A stretch of DNA of 64,000 nucleotides from Synechococcus sp. MU1643 (GCF_020514095.1 NZ_VTKY01000001.1:310001-374000), one strand, 5' to 3'. Positions 23,872-32,488 are shown, counted from the stretch's first letter. Numbers and translations: made by a program. The notes: generated by a model from the sequence alone, not told the origin.

Positions 23872-24042
23872 ATGAAACGACTCCTGCTCGTCCACAACCT
23901 GGTGCACGGTCAGAGCGTTGTGCATGAACTGGACGACAAAGACTTCGCCGTTGAGTTGGTGGAGGGTGATCCGGAGGAGACCGATGAGCAGGACGAGATG
24001 GATGTTGAGAGTCGCTTTTTCATCCGCGTCGACAACGAATGA
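23872..24042 (+). CDS. Small acidic hypothetical protein (56 aa)
   Basis: ATG at 23872 (MKRLLLVHNLVHGQSVVHEL) followed by an acidic stretch (VEGDPEETDEQDEMDVE) and RFFIRVDNE. The upstream frame extension has a Cys/Pro composition unlike the rest, so the later start is preferred. Confidence 0.6.
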   Translation: MKRLLLVHNLVHGQSVVHELDDKDFAVELVEGDPEETDEQDEMDVESRFFIRVDNE

Positions 24043-24117
24043 CCTCCTGTTCGCAGCTCAGCACAGAGATGATTGGTAGGGCTGAATCAGCGCTATCGCG
24101 GGGGAATCCGTTGGTCG

Positions 24118-24306
24118 ATGTTGATGGCAACGCGTTACGTGCTTCGGACGGGAGAGATCATCCACTCCAACCGCAACCCTGAAGAGCTCGACGTCTACTG
24201 CTATCGAACGGGCGCCAACGACTACACCTGTCTGTTGCTTTCCGATCAATCCGAAGCGGATTTGCTGCTCCGCTACGGATCAGACGAGTTGAATGTGGCC
24301 TATTGA
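24118..24306 (+). CDS. Small hypothetical protein (62 aa)
   Basis: Start at 24118 or 24124 (MLMATRYVLRTGEIIHSNRN); beta-rich with an NDYTCLLLSDQSEADLLLRY segment. Follows the previous gene closely. Unknown function. Confidence 0.55.
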   Translation: MLMATRYVLRTGEIIHSNRNPEELDVYCYRTGANDYTCLLLSDQSEADLLLRYGSDELNVAY

Positions 24307-24352
24307 CGCCGCTCAGATCGTGGCCTGAATGGGTGGGCATCAAGGCAACGCC

Positions 24353-24502
24353 ATGGACGACGTCAGGCTGCAACAGTTGCTTCAGGAGGCAGAGGAACAC
24401 CTCCGTGCCCGAAGCTGCCGCCAGCGCTATGAGCGCGCCGTTGTTCGCCTTCCCGACAGCCGCCGGGGCATTTGGTTCGGTGATGACAAGCGTGCGGCCT
24501 AG
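24353..24502 (+). CDS. Small basic helical protein (49 aa)
   Basis: MDDVRLQQLLQEAEEHLRAR then SCRQRYERAVVRLPDSRRG. An in-frame ATG at 24329 is an alternative start. It ends convergent with and overlapping the TerB-like gene by 4 bp. Confidence 0.55.
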   Translation: MDDVRLQQLLQEAEEHLRARSCRQRYERAVVRLPDSRRGIWFGDDKRAA

Positions 24503-24927
24503 GTCGCGCCGTTGACGAGAACGGCTGGCTGCAGGGGGGCGTGCAGCAACTCAAAGACCGAATCGATGCGCTCAGCCTCCACTTGCGAAATCGAGAGCAT
24601 CAAGGCCAGCACATCGAGCCGTCGTCGCTCCTCGGCGGAATAGGGCCCATCGGAGCGCATCAGTTCTGAGGCCATGGCGTAGGCCGTGAGCGCTTGATCG
24701 GCCGTGAGCACCTTGGCGGCCTCCAGCATCAGCGCCTTCGTCCCCCGCTCAAGCCGCATGGCAAGCACCGCATCCATCAGCAGCACTACCTCGTTCTCAC
24801 TCATCCGGCAGTAGGGCTCGCGATAGTCGAGGGCATGCCGGAACGCCCTAGCCCCAGCTCGGCTGAGGGTGTCGTCCCAAGACACCGCGGTAAGGCCAAC
24901 GGCTGCAAAAGCAGTGACGACATTCAT
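24499..24927 (-). CDS. TerB-like protein (142 aa)
   Basis: An all-helical protein with the TerB-family pattern: ENEVVLLMDAVLAMRLERG, DQALTAYAMASELMRSDG and AEERRRLDVLALML. TerB domains occur in tellurite-resistance and membrane-stress systems but also as isolated proteins in cyanobacteria. A short N-terminal hydrophobic segment (VVTAFAAVGLTAVSW) may be a signal or anchor. No other ter gene is nearby. Confidence 0.75.
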   Translation of the reverse strand: MNVVTAFAAVGLTAVSWDDTLSRAGARAFRHALDYREPYCRMSENEVVLLMDAVLAMRLERGTKALMLEAAKVLTADQALTAYAMASELMRSDGPYSAEERRRLDVLALMLSISQVEAERIDSVFELLHAPLQPAVLVNGAT

Positions 24928-25037
24928 CGGGAATGGCGCAATCGTTGCCCAACTGTTGATGAATGGCCTGGGTCGCTGTTGTTAAAAGCGCAACAGCCCG
25001 TTGCGGATGAGTTGTTTGACCTAGTCGCCCCCTGGAG

Positions 25038-25199
25038 TTATTCCGGCAGTCGCTCCACGGCCACATGCATGAACCGCTTCACCATGGAGATTGGCCAGCC
25101 TTCCCGCTGCAGGCTTTCAGCGATCTGATCGATCTGAATAATGATCTCTTCAGCAACAAGCTCTTCAAGCAGCTGGTTTGAATGTTGCGTGGTGGTCAT
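25038..25199 (-). CDS. Small helical hypothetical protein (53 aa)
   Basis: ATG at 25199 (MTTTQHSNQLLEELVAEEII), then QIDQIAESLQREGWPISMVK. The longer upstream frame is not protein-like. Unknown function. Confidence 0.55.
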   Translation of the reverse strand: MTTTQHSNQLLEELVAEEIIIQIDQIAESLQREGWPISMVKRFMHVAVERLPE

Positions 25200-25305
25200 G
25201 GGTCGACAGCACTGCACCGGGCCTAACCCACCCAGGCTGTGTTTTGCCACATTGATTTCGTCGCCTTCGGTTGCAGGCTTGCGGCGTTGTTGCCAGCTTG
25301 AGGGG

Positions 25306-25458
25306 ATGAAACAAGCTTCCCTGCTCCGGCGCATCGGCACCTACCTGCTCGGTTTGGTGGATGAGTACTGGGCCATGCGTCGTCCCTGGCAGTACGGCGC
25401 CAAGCAACCCCAATGCGGGCTGCAGTGTGATGGGGACCATTGCGAGCGCGTGGACTGA
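25306..25458 (+). CDS. Small hypothetical protein (50 aa)
   Basis: AGGGG precedes the ATG at 25306. MKQASLLRRIGTYLLGLVDE, then YWAMRRPWQYGAKQPQCGLQ and CDGDHCERVD with three Cys. Amphipathic N-terminus; possible metal- or redox-active tail. Unknown family. Confidence 0.55.
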   Translation: MKQASLLRRIGTYLLGLVDEYWAMRRPWQYGAKQPQCGLQCDGDHCERVD

Positions 25459-25541
25459 GTCAGTCCAGCGCAAAATGCGCGTTTACACCGGTTGCGGCTG
25501 CTCCATGTCCCCACAACAGTGAGGTCAGCACTGGAGATGAG

Positions 25542-25703
25542 ATGGAGTTCAAAAGCCGCATTTTTGCCACTTCGCGCGGGTCCACCATCGACGCCATCGG
25601 CGAAGGCAAATATCTGGTCTGTAATCAGGCCTATTGCTTCATGGTGCATGGCCTCCGCCAAGCCCATGAGGCCGTGCAACGTCAGGAAAAGCCCGGGCTC
25701 TGA
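25542..25703 (+). CDS. Small hypothetical protein (53 aa)
   Basis: ATG at 25542; MEFKSRIFATSRGSTIDAIG then EGKYLVCNQAYCFMVHGLRQ. Three bases separate its stop from the next start, so the two are probably cotranscribed. Confidence 0.5.
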   Translation: MEFKSRIFATSRGSTIDAIGEGKYLVCNQAYCFMVHGLRQAHEAVQRQEKPGL

Positions 25704-25706
25704 GCC

Positions 25707-25883
25707 ATGGCGGAGTACCGGATTCACTGCAAGCACTGCGGCTACGAGGGGCAGGCCAACTCCCGTTGGATCCCCTTTGTGCAGGTGGAGAAGCGGGGGC
25801 AGGATTGCCCCCATTGCGGCCGCCCCACCCTGCTTGAGCCCTGGTGCACGCTGCGTGCTGAGGCGTCAATGCCCGACTACTAG
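25707..25883 (+). CDS. Small zinc-ribbon protein (58 aa)
   Basis: Two CxxC knuckles, CKHCGYEG (residues 8-15) and CPHCGRPT (residues 34-41), spaced as in rubredoxin-like zinc ribbons. Likely binds one zinc ion. Partner unknown. Located directly after the 53-aa gene. Confidence 0.7.
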   Translation: MAEYRIHCKHCGYEGQANSRWIPFVQVEKRGQDCPHCGRPTLLEPWCTLRAEASMPDY

Positions 25884-25900
25884 CCCGGCTATTAGGCCGT

Positions 25901-26050
25901 CTACTTAAAGGTCTGCCAGCTGCTGGTGAGCCACTGGGGAGCCACGCTCCACCAGATGGCGGTTGCCACAAAAATCGCGGTGAGGCCGATCAGGCTGGTG
26001 ATCAGCTCCTCCTGCCGGTTATCGGAGCGAAGTTTCTTGGCTTTGCCCAC
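25901..26050 (-). CDS. Small single-TM protein (49 aa), GTG start
   Basis: MGKAKKLRSDNRQEELITSL followed by a transmembrane helix (IGLTAIFVATAIWWSVAP) and a short tail. The cytoplasmic end is basic, consistent with N-in topology. Divergent from selO, with 108 bp between. Confidence 0.55.
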   Translation of the reverse strand: MGKAKKLRSDNRQEELITSLIGLTAIFVATAIWWSVAPQWLTSSWQTFK

Positions 26051-26158
26051 GGTTCGTCTTGAATGCTTCCCTCGGTGTAGGGCCTCTGTTCACCATTGGC
26101 CATCGGTCAAAACACCCGGCCGCAGCTCTGGCGATGATGGGCTCAGCGTCAAGGCCCG

Positions 26159-27832
26159 ATGAGCACCGCCACGTTTGCTGAGTTCGCCGAACGGGCCGAC
26201 TACTCCCTCTTGGAAGCCCTTACGCCTGATCCCGAGGCGACAGCCGATGGGGAGGACCACCGTCCTCGCCAGGTTCTCTCCGGTCACTACGTGCCGGTGA
26301 CGCCCACCCCAATCCCTGAGCCCCAATACCTGGCGCACAGCCGCAGCTTGTTCAGCGAGCTGGGCCTCAGCGACGGCCTGGTCCAGGATGATCAGTTCCG
26401 CCGAATGTTCTCTGGTGATCTCTGTGTGGCCACAGGTCCGATGCGGCCCTGGGGCTGGGCCACGGGCTATGCGCTCTCGATCTACGGCACCGAATACACC
26501 CAGCAGTGCCCCTTTGGAAATGGCAACGGCTACGGCGATGGCCGCGCCATGTCGGTGTTTGAGGGTTTGTTTGAAGGGCGCCGCTGGGAGATGCAGCTCA
26601 AAGGCGGTGGTCCAACGCCCTACTGCCGTGGTGCCGATGGCCGTGCGGTGCTCCGCTCCAGCGTTCGTGAATTTTTGGCCCAGGAGTTCATGCATGCCCT
26701 TGGTGTGCCCACCTCCCGTTCGTTGACGCTCTACGTCTCCCATGCAGAGACGGTGCGTCGCCCCTGGTATTCCGAGAACTCACGCTCGATGGACCCGGAC
26801 GTGATGGTCGACAACCCGGCGGCCATCAGCACGCGGGTGGCGCCATCGTTTCTGCGGGTGGGTCAGCTTGAGTTGTTCGCCCGCCGTGCCCGCAGTGAGG
26901 CCCATCCCCGGGCGCACCAAGAGCTGCACCAGATCGTGGCGCACTTGATCGAACGCAATTACCGCCAGGAGATCGATCCCGGCCTGCCGTTCAGCGACCA
27001 GGTTGTGCTGTCGGCGCGCTTGTTCCGTGATCGCCTCACCGCACTCGTGGCCAACTGGATCCGGGTTGGCTACTGCCAGGGCAATTTCAACAGCGACAAC
27101 TGCGCCGCCGGCGGCTTCACCCTCGACTACGGCCCGTTTGGGTTCTGCGAGCTGTTCGATCTGCGCTTTCAGCCCTGGACGGGTGGCGGCGCCCACTTCT
27201 GCTTCTTCAACCAGCCGGTGGCCGCGGAGGCCAACTACCGCATGTTCTGGAAATCACTGCGAACACTGATGGAGGGCCAGGCGGAGGCCCAGGCCCAACT
27301 GGACCAGTTGCTGGAGGGCTTCCCCGCGGCCATGCAGGAGGCCATGCAACGGATGTGGAGCAGCAAACTCGGCGTGTCCAGTGCCGACGACGCCCTGGTG
27401 CGCGAGCTGTTGCAGCTCTTGGTGGATTCCAGCGCTGATTATTCGATGTTGTTCCGCCGCTTGTCGGATCTGCCCGAGCAGATCGATCCGCTGCGGGACT
27501 GTTTTTATCTGCCCCTTTCAGCGTCCCTTGAATCCCAGTGGCAGGACTGGTTGCGGCGCTGGCGCGCCCAGTGGCCCAGTGGCGTTGATCCGGCGCAGAT
27601 CTCCGCTCGTATGCGGCGGGTCAATCCGGCGATCACCTGGCGCGAGTGGTTGATCGCTCCGGCCTACCAGCAGGCAGCCGAAGGAGACACCTCTTTGATG
27701 GCTGAACTGCAGCAGCTGTTCAGCACGCCCTACGACACCCCTGCCCCTGAATTGGCGGCCCGCTACGACCGCTTGAAACCGCGGGAGTACTTCAGCGCTG
27801 GTGGGGTGTCCCACTACAGCTGTTCGTCTTGA
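26159..27832 (+). CDS. selO: SelO family protein adenylyltransferase (557 aa)
   Basis: The pseudokinase-fold family once called YdiU/UPF0061. Visible motifs are GGGPTPYCRGADGRAVLRSS, the NFNSDNCAAGGFTLDYGPFG catalytic and metal region, and QLKGGGPT. SelO transfers AMP from ATP to protein side chains and answers oxidative stress. Eukaryotic SelO ends with a selenocysteine; here the tail ends HYSCSS with a Cys near the end. The stop overlaps the next gene's TTG (TTGA), so the two are translationally coupled. Confidence 0.93.
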   Translation: MSTATFAEFAERADYSLLEALTPDPEATADGEDHRPRQVLSGHYVPVTPTPIPEPQYLAHSRSLFSELGLSDGLVQDDQFRRMFSGDLCVATGPMRPWGWATGYALSIYGTEYTQQCPFGNGNGYGDGRAMSVFEGLFEGRRWEMQLKGGGPTPYCRGADGRAVLRSSVREFLAQEFMHALGVPTSRSLTLYVSHAETVRRPWYSENSRSMDPDVMVDNPAAISTRVAPSFLRVGQLELFARRARSEAHPRAHQELHQIVAHLIERNYRQEIDPGLPFSDQVVLSARLFRDRLTALVANWIRVGYCQGNFNSDNCAAGGFTLDYGPFGFCELFDLRFQPWTGGGAHFCFFNQPVAAEANYRMFWKSLRTLMEGQAEAQAQLDQLLEGFPAAMQEAMQRMWSSKLGVSSADDALVRELLQLLVDSSADYSMLFRRLSDLPEQIDPLRDCFYLPLSASLESQWQDWLRRWRAQWPSGVDPAQISARMRRVNPAITWREWLIAPAYQQAAEGDTSLMAELQQLFSTPYDTPAPELAARYDRLKPREYFSAGGVSHYSCSS

Positions 27833-28365
27833 CAGCAGACGAAGTTCTGGAGTTCTGGTTTCAGCAGTGTCGTCCCTGGCAGTGGTTTCGCCGCCGCGAC
27901 AGCTTCGATGCGCTGGTGCGCGATCGTTTTGCTGCTCTTGTGGAGAGGGCACTGGCCGGCGAGCTTGAGGCCTGGGCTGATACGCCATCGAGCGGCCTCG
28001 CCCTTGTGTTGCTTTTGGATCAATTCAGCCGTCAGATCTGGCGCGGTGAGGCAAAGGCCTTCGCCGGCGACCAGCAGGCCAAGGCCCTCAGCCAGAAGGC
28101 CTTGCAACAGGGTTGGATTCAACAGGAACAGGAGCGAGCCAAACGTCAGTTCTGGCTGATGCCTCTCTTGCACAGCGAAGAGCACGAGGTGTTGGTCCAG
28201 GCCATCCCTGTGCTGGAGCAATTCGCCGACGTCGCCACCGCTGATGTCGCCCGCCGCCATCTCATCCAGCTGCAGCGCTTTGGTCGTTATCCACATCGCA
28301 ATGCTGCTCTTGGACAGGTGAGCTCACCGGAGGAAGCGTTGTTTGTGCAGCAAGCACAACGTTGA
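27829..28365 (+). CDS. DUF924 family protein (178 aa)
   Basis: Contains the family's LLLDQFSRQIWRGEAKAF motif and the LMPLLHSEEHEVL helix. An all-helical TPR-like fold of unknown activity. The TTG start overlaps the stop of selO by four bases, suggesting a functional link with SelO in this lineage. Confidence 0.85.
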   Translation: MTADEVLEFWFQQCRPWQWFRRRDSFDALVRDRFAALVERALAGELEAWADTPSSGLALVLLLDQFSRQIWRGEAKAFAGDQQAKALSQKALQQGWIQQEQERAKRQFWLMPLLHSEEHEVLVQAIPVLEQFADVATADVARRHLIQLQRFGRYPHRNAALGQVSSPEEALFVQQAQR

Positions 28366-28521
28366 TGGTTGATCAATCTCTCTGCTGAAGTTGATTGCTC
28401 AGAATCTTTGGGAATAGTTATTGCAATCGTAAGCGGCTGAATTCATAGCGTTCGATCACAATCTAGGGTTAAAGCTTAGTTTAAAGTTATATTAATCTAA
28501 GGCCAGGAATGACGTCGCTGC

Positions 28522-28815
28522 TTGCTTCTTGAGGTAAATCACGCAGCGATTACGCATTTTCTGCGTTCACGGGTGCTCGATGAGGCTGGATTGCCCAGTA
28601 ACGTTTCGGCCAGGATCTATGGCAACAAGCGCTACTTCGGCATGGTGATTGCCGATCAGTCTTTAAAGCCAGGGAAGCGTCTGCAACGATGCAAGCATGT
28701 TCATGCAATGCGTCAACGATTCGTTGAGGGTCTAGACTGGCATCAAACCAAGTACTCAGTGCTTTTTGAGAAAAAATACAAGCAGTTTATGAAGGGAAAG
28801 AGCTATAGAAAATGA
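28522..28815 (+). CDS. Hypothetical protein of AT-rich insertion (97 aa)
   Basis: A TTG at 28522 opens this frame, but an ATG 13 bp earlier in another frame stops after seven codons, so the true 5' end may be lost. The product has YGNKRYFGMVIADQSLKPG and a basic tail. Its stop overlaps the next ATG by four bases (ATGA). Base composition is lower in G+C than the flanks, suggesting transfer. Confidence 0.5.
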   Translation: MLLEVNHAAITHFLRSRVLDEAGLPSNVSARIYGNKRYFGMVIADQSLKPGKRLQRCKHVHAMRQRFVEGLDWHQTKYSVLFEKKYKQFMKGKSYRK

Positions 28816-29369
28816 GGTTTCAAGGCGTTTCTATCGGAAAAATAGAGTGGTCCGACGCGATGTATCAAGATATCGAGCGAAACGGGTATCGGCGGTCCGA
28901 CTCGATTGAGAACAACGTGGAAGTTGCCTTGGCCGCGAATGGCGATCTCCTGCTCATCGATGGACACCATCGTTTGATTTTGGCGCAGCTGCTGGGTTTG
29001 AAAAAGATTCCTGTAGTCGTGAACTTGGTGGCTGAAAGCGTCGCAAGATCCCTGCTTGATTGTTCGGATCATTCAACCGCTCGTCCCTACGAAGAAAGCA
29101 AAAGAACCAATGCAGCACAGTGGATGTCTCGTCATCACCATCCTTTGGCTGTGGCGAAATTGCTTGGTCTCAAGAACAACGCTGGCCCCCTCGATCATCT
29201 CAATGCGGTTGGGGCAACGTTGTCGGTAGCTGATGCTGAAAGTTTGAAGCAGCAATTGCTTCATCAAACGGTTGATCAACGTTTCAATGCTTTGATCACC
29301 GTTGCAGGTGGTCGAAATGGAAAAGGGGTGCTGGTGAATTCGCACCAGCGCAATCATTTTTCGTCTTAA
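28812..29369 (+). CDS. ParB-like nuclease-fold protein (185 aa)
   Basis: The central GDLLLIDGHHRLILAQLLG is the ParB/sulfiredoxin motif (GxHR-type loop), after an N-terminal SIGKIEWSDAMYQ segment. In bacteria such isolated ParB-N domains bind nucleotides or act in surface-polysaccharide and phage loci. The second half is His/Ser-rich and unassigned. Translationally coupled to the 97-aa gene, and shares its AT-rich composition. Confidence 0.7.
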   Translation: MRFQGVSIGKIEWSDAMYQDIERNGYRRSDSIENNVEVALAANGDLLLIDGHHRLILAQLLGLKKIPVVVNLVAESVARSLLDCSDHSTARPYEESKRTNAAQWMSRHHHPLAVAKLLGLKNNAGPLDHLNAVGATLSVADAESLKQQLLHQTVDQRFNALITVAGGRNGKGVLVNSHQRNHFSS

Positions 29370-29405
29370 CGGCGAGTTATCAACGATTGTTCTTGTTGTT
29401 CAGCT

Positions 29406-29570
29406 CTATTCGCCTTCATCCTTCATCAGGCGCAGCGCCGCATTCATCACAGCAGCTTTCACCTCCCGGCGCTCGAGTCCTTGGCGTTCGAAGTGACGGA
29501 CGATGCGCGATAAATCCCACCAGACGGCCACTTCCACTTCATCCATCTCGTTGGCGATGTGGAGAGTCAT
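29406..29570 (-). CDS. Small helical hypothetical protein (54 aa)
   Basis: ATG at 29570 gives MTLHIANEMDEVEVAVWWDL and RREVKAAVMNAALRLMKDEGE. Acidic and helical, resembling small conserved picocyanobacterial proteins. Unknown function. Confidence 0.6.
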   Translation of the reverse strand: MTLHIANEMDEVEVAVWWDLSRIVRHFERQGLERREVKAAVMNAALRLMKDEGE

Positions 29571-29708
29571 GGCTTTGCTGGAACCTATTTCAGCTGTAGC
29601 CCGTTGTCAGCTGCGCCTGAGGCTCCTGCGGAATAACTGCTGAATTCAGTTGCGATTCCGCCTAAATGCTCGTTCATGGCTACGAAGCAAGTGGTTGCCC
29701 CCTTCACC

Positions 29709-30026
29709 ATGCAGCACTACTTGATCGTTTGGACCTTCCCGACCGTTGAGGGGGCCTGGGAGTCGTGCCCTGGTTTTGCTGACTACATCAATGCGGGAGC
29801 ACCTGGTGATGCATTCGACGGCTTTGCTCTCAAATACCGCGTCTGTGAACCGATCAGCGGTAGTGGTGTTGCTATTGCCGTTGCCAGTGACATCGGGAAG
29901 GTGTGGGCGCATCTCGGCCCCTGGATCAAAGACTTCGGCATTCAGTTCGACGTCACTGCCGTGGTTTCGGATGCCGAATTTGCTGCGATGTGGCCGATGG
30001 TGGAAGCTGCAGCATCCGTCGACTGA
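29709..30026 (+). CDS. DUF3303-type protein (105 aa)
   Basis: MQHYLIVWTFPTVEGAWESC at 29709 is preferred over the earlier ATG at 29676. The pattern of a short dimeric alpha-beta barrel-like protein (KYRVCEPISGSGVAIAVASD, WIKDFGIQFDVTAVVSDAE) matches the DUF3303 family as I remember it. Unknown function. Confidence 0.75.
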   Translation: MQHYLIVWTFPTVEGAWESCPGFADYINAGAPGDAFDGFALKYRVCEPISGSGVAIAVASDIGKVWAHLGPWIKDFGIQFDVTAVVSDAEFAAMWPMVEAAASVD

Positions 30027-30032
30027 GACGGA

Positions 30033-31250
30033 TTGTTCGTAAACCTTTGCCCGGCCTTGACGCTTGCCTTGCTTGAGCCACTGCTGTTTCTTGCTGCGGC
30101 TGGTTCGGCTTCAGCGGGATTGTTGATCCTGCAGTTGGGTCTGCAACGCGTGTTTGCTGTTGCACCGCGCTTGAAGCCGGCTCAGTCGGACGCTGCTCCG
30201 GACACTTCGCTGACTGTGGTGATCCCCGCATTCAATGAAGCACATAACATCGAAGCCTGTGTTGGCTGCGTGCTGGCCAGTGAGCCTCCTTGCCGGGATT
30301 GGTCGGTGCTGGTGGTGGATGACGATTCCACCGATGCAACGGTGGAGATCGCTAGTCGCGCTGGCTCTGAAGCGTCCCACTTCCGCCTGATTCAGGCCGG
30401 CCCCAGGCCCGTCAATGAACGCTGGGTGGGCAAGAATTGGGCCTGCAGCAAGGCCGTTGAACAGGTCTCCAGCGATTGGCTGTTGTTCATCGATGCCGAT
30501 GTTCGGCTCAAGCCCGATGCGCTGCAACGGGCCCTTGCACAGGCCCTTGATGAGGATGCTGATCTGCTCAGCCTGGCGCCGCGGTTGAGCTGCGGATGCC
30601 TGGCGGAATGGATGGTGCAGCCGATCATGGCCAGCCTGCTGGGCCTCGGTTTTCCCATCCTTGAAACCAACGACCCGGCATCGCCGGTGGCGTTTGCGGC
30701 GGGACCTTTCATGTTGTTCAAGGCGTCTACCTACGCGCAGATCGGTGGCCACAGGGCCCTGGCTGGTGAGGTGGTGGAAGATCTGGCCCTCGCCCGCGCC
30801 ATCAAGGGCGGCGGCCATCGGCTTTGTTATCTCCTGGGGCTTGATGCGGTCGACCTGCGGATGTACAGCGACCTGGCGGCTCTTTGGGAGGGCTGGACCA
30901 AGAACTGGTTTCTGGGTTTGGATCGGGATTCCGTCAAAGCCCTCGGAGCAGCCTTGGTGGTGCTGTTGATGTTCACAGTGCCCTGGCTGTTACTGCCGGC
31001 ATCGCTCGTGCTGCTCTGGCTCCAGCCCCTGTTGGCGAATCTTTGGTGGTGGTTGATGGCCCTGGCGAGCTTGGCCATCTTTCAACAGCTGCTGCTGCGG
31101 CTGTGGACGCGCAGCAACTTTGACGTGCCCCTCAGCTATTGGTGGCTGATGGGGGCCGGTGGTTTGCTGGTGGGTGCGATTGGCCCTGTCTCGATTTGGC
31201 GCACCCGTACGGGACGCGGCTGGACCTGGAAAGGCCGGCCCCTCAATTAG
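30033..31250 (+). CDS. Membrane glycosyltransferase family 2 (CruG-like, 405 aa)
   Basis: An N-terminal hydrophobic segment is followed by a GT-A catalytic domain: LTVVIPAFNEAHNIEACV, VLVVDDDSTDATVEIA, and the DxD-bearing LLFIDADVRLKPDAL. Two or three C-terminal transmembrane helices end the protein. The order resembles CruG, which attaches sugar to carotenoids (myxoxanthophyll-type), but other lipid or polyprenyl substrates are possible. The TTG start is uncertain. Confidence 0.82.
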   Translation: MFVNLCPALTLALLEPLLFLAAAGSASAGLLILQLGLQRVFAVAPRLKPAQSDAAPDTSLTVVIPAFNEAHNIEACVGCVLASEPPCRDWSVLVVDDDSTDATVEIASRAGSEASHFRLIQAGPRPVNERWVGKNWACSKAVEQVSSDWLLFIDADVRLKPDALQRALAQALDEDADLLSLAPRLSCGCLAEWMVQPIMASLLGLGFPILETNDPASPVAFAAGPFMLFKASTYAQIGGHRALAGEVVEDLALARAIKGGGHRLCYLLGLDAVDLRMYSDLAALWEGWTKNWFLGLDRDSVKALGAALVVLLMFTVPWLLLPASLVLLWLQPLLANLWWWLMALASLAIFQQLLLRLWTRSNFDVPLSYWWLMGAGGLLVGAIGPVSIWRTRTGRGWTWKGRPLN

Positions 31251-31420
31251 GCCTGGTGCCCTGTTTTGCGGGCATCTTCAGCTCGCCGCCGGATCGCGGC
31301 ATGCCGGAATGCTTTTTCCAGCTTCGTCAATTTGGGCTGCTGGTACTGCAGGGCAGCCTCGCCGCGGGCTTTGGCTGCGTTGATGAAATCATCTGTCTTG
31401 GTGCCGCTGAGTCCACTCAT
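31247..31420 (-). CDS. KTD..KLT-family small protein, copy 2 (57 aa)
   Basis: MSGLSGTKTDDFINAAKARG then EAALQYQQPKLTKLEKAFRH and a basic tail. TTGAGG lies about 10 nt before the ATG. Clearly related to 4058..4228 and 58389..58547. Convergent with the glycosyltransferase gene, with 4 bp overlap. Confidence 0.65.
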   Translation of the reverse strand: MSGLSGTKTDDFINAAKARGEAALQYQQPKLTKLEKAFRHAAIRRRAEDARKTGHQA

Positions 31421-31592
31421 CTCAATGCCTCAACTAGCTCAAGCCTGGTTCTCTTGAAGCTCAATTGGGCTCGAAGTAAAGACCTTCTATGGAATTCACC
31501 CTTGAGGGGAATGGTTGTTCAGCCTCGATCTGACCGATAAGCCATTCCCTCTGAAGCCTCTCGCCTGGGCCGCTTGTGTGCGAAGGTAAGAG

Positions 31593-31613
31593 TCTTGATC
31601 AATTTTTTTTTTG
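31593..31613 (+). promoter_or_regulatory. T10 tract running into the RRM start codon
   Basis: AGTCTTGATCAA precedes ten consecutive T, the last two being the first bases of the TTG start codon. No GGAGG-like site lies 5-12 nt upstream; the nearest purine-rich stretch is about 25 nt away. Could be an mRNA-stability or autoregulatory site; phase-variable slippage is another possibility. Confidence 0.45.
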
Positions 31614-31856
31614 ACGATCTTCATTGGAAATCTCTCCTGGGACGCTGAGCGGGAGGATCTCACGCATCTGTTCAGTCAGTACGGCGAGGTGAGCAAATGC
31701 TCCTTGCCCCTCGACCGGGAGACGGGCCGCAAGCGTGGTTTCGCTTTTGTGGATCTCAGCAACGAAGCCGATGAGCAGTCGGCGATCGACGACCTGCAGA
31801 ACGTTGAGTGGATGGGCCGTGCCATCTCCGTTCGTAAGGCCGAACCCCGCCGCTGA
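31611..31856 (+). CDS. RRM-type RNA-binding protein (81 aa)
   Basis: One RNA recognition motif: RNP2 is IFIGNL (residues 3-8) and RNP1 is KRGFAFVDL (residues 41-49). Such cyanobacterial Rbp proteins bind mRNAs, some for membrane protein localisation, and some are cold-induced. There is no C-terminal Gly-rich tail. The start is unusual: TTG placed at the end of a ten-T run with no ribosome site in the usual position. Confidence 0.93.
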   Translation: MTIFIGNLSWDAEREDLTHLFSQYGEVSKCSLPLDRETGRKRGFAFVDLSNEADEQSAIDDLQNVEWMGRAISVRKAEPRR

Positions 31857-31923
31857 GCTTCAAAACAAGCCCAAGGGGGATGGGCCGGTGATCGTTCACC
31901 GACACTTGAACCCCTGATTCACC

Positions 31924-32175
31924 TCACTGTCCAAAACCGCGGTCGGTTGTGGATGGTGAGACTCTCTCATGTTTTGCGTTGGCCGGTTGCTGTTGTGAGG
32001 CCTGGTTGAGCCGACTGTCGAGCCAACGCGAAAGCACATAGATCCCAATGAACATCGGGATATAAATCTGATAGGCACTCTGCTGTTCAATTTCGAGCTG
32101 ACTGACGACTGTGACGCCTGCCGTGCTGAGCACGAGGTATATCCCGACACGCCGAAACAGGGGTGATTTGAACAA
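31924..32175 (-). CDS. Small two-TM protein (83 aa)
   Basis: MFKSPLFRRVGIYLVLSTAG with hydrophobic spans near residues 10-26 and 35-50 (QIYIPMFIGIYVLSRWL), then a Gln/Asn-rich soluble tail. Unknown function. Confidence 0.6.
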   Translation of the reverse strand: MFKSPLFRRVGIYLVLSTAGVTVVSQLEIEQQSAYQIYIPMFIGIYVLSRWLDSRLNQASQQQPANAKHERVSPSTTDRGFGQ

Positions 32176-32332
32176 CGGTTTAAGAGTTCGAGCCTTTCAT
32201 CATGTTCTCCTGCCGAGGACCTCCCTCAATTGTGGGATGTGCCAGACGCGGTTTGCCTACTGAATGGGGAGGCGCTGCAACGCTCTGATGCCAGCCGCCT
32301 ATGACCTGATCATTGAGCGTTAGGGCTTGGTT

Positions 32333-32488
32333 GTGTTGGAGACAATCAAGGCCTGTGACGATGACGCTGCCTGGCGCGCTGGTTTGATGTTGCACATCGA
32401 TGCACTGATGGCCGTGGTCTGCAGGGACAACACGACCCTTAATCGATGCGGGCTTAGGCTTCTCTTAAGAGTTGGAGCGGTGCCGTGA
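32333..32488 (+). CDS. Possible small protein (51 aa), coupled to next gene
   Basis: A GTG at 32333 gives MLETIKACDDDAAWRAGLML and a basic end (LRLLLRVGAVP). Its stop overlaps the next GTG start by four bases (GTGA), which supports translation. Weak otherwise. Confidence 0.4.
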   Translation: MLETIKACDDDAAWRAGLMLHIDALMAVVCRDNTTLNRCGLRLLLRVGAVP

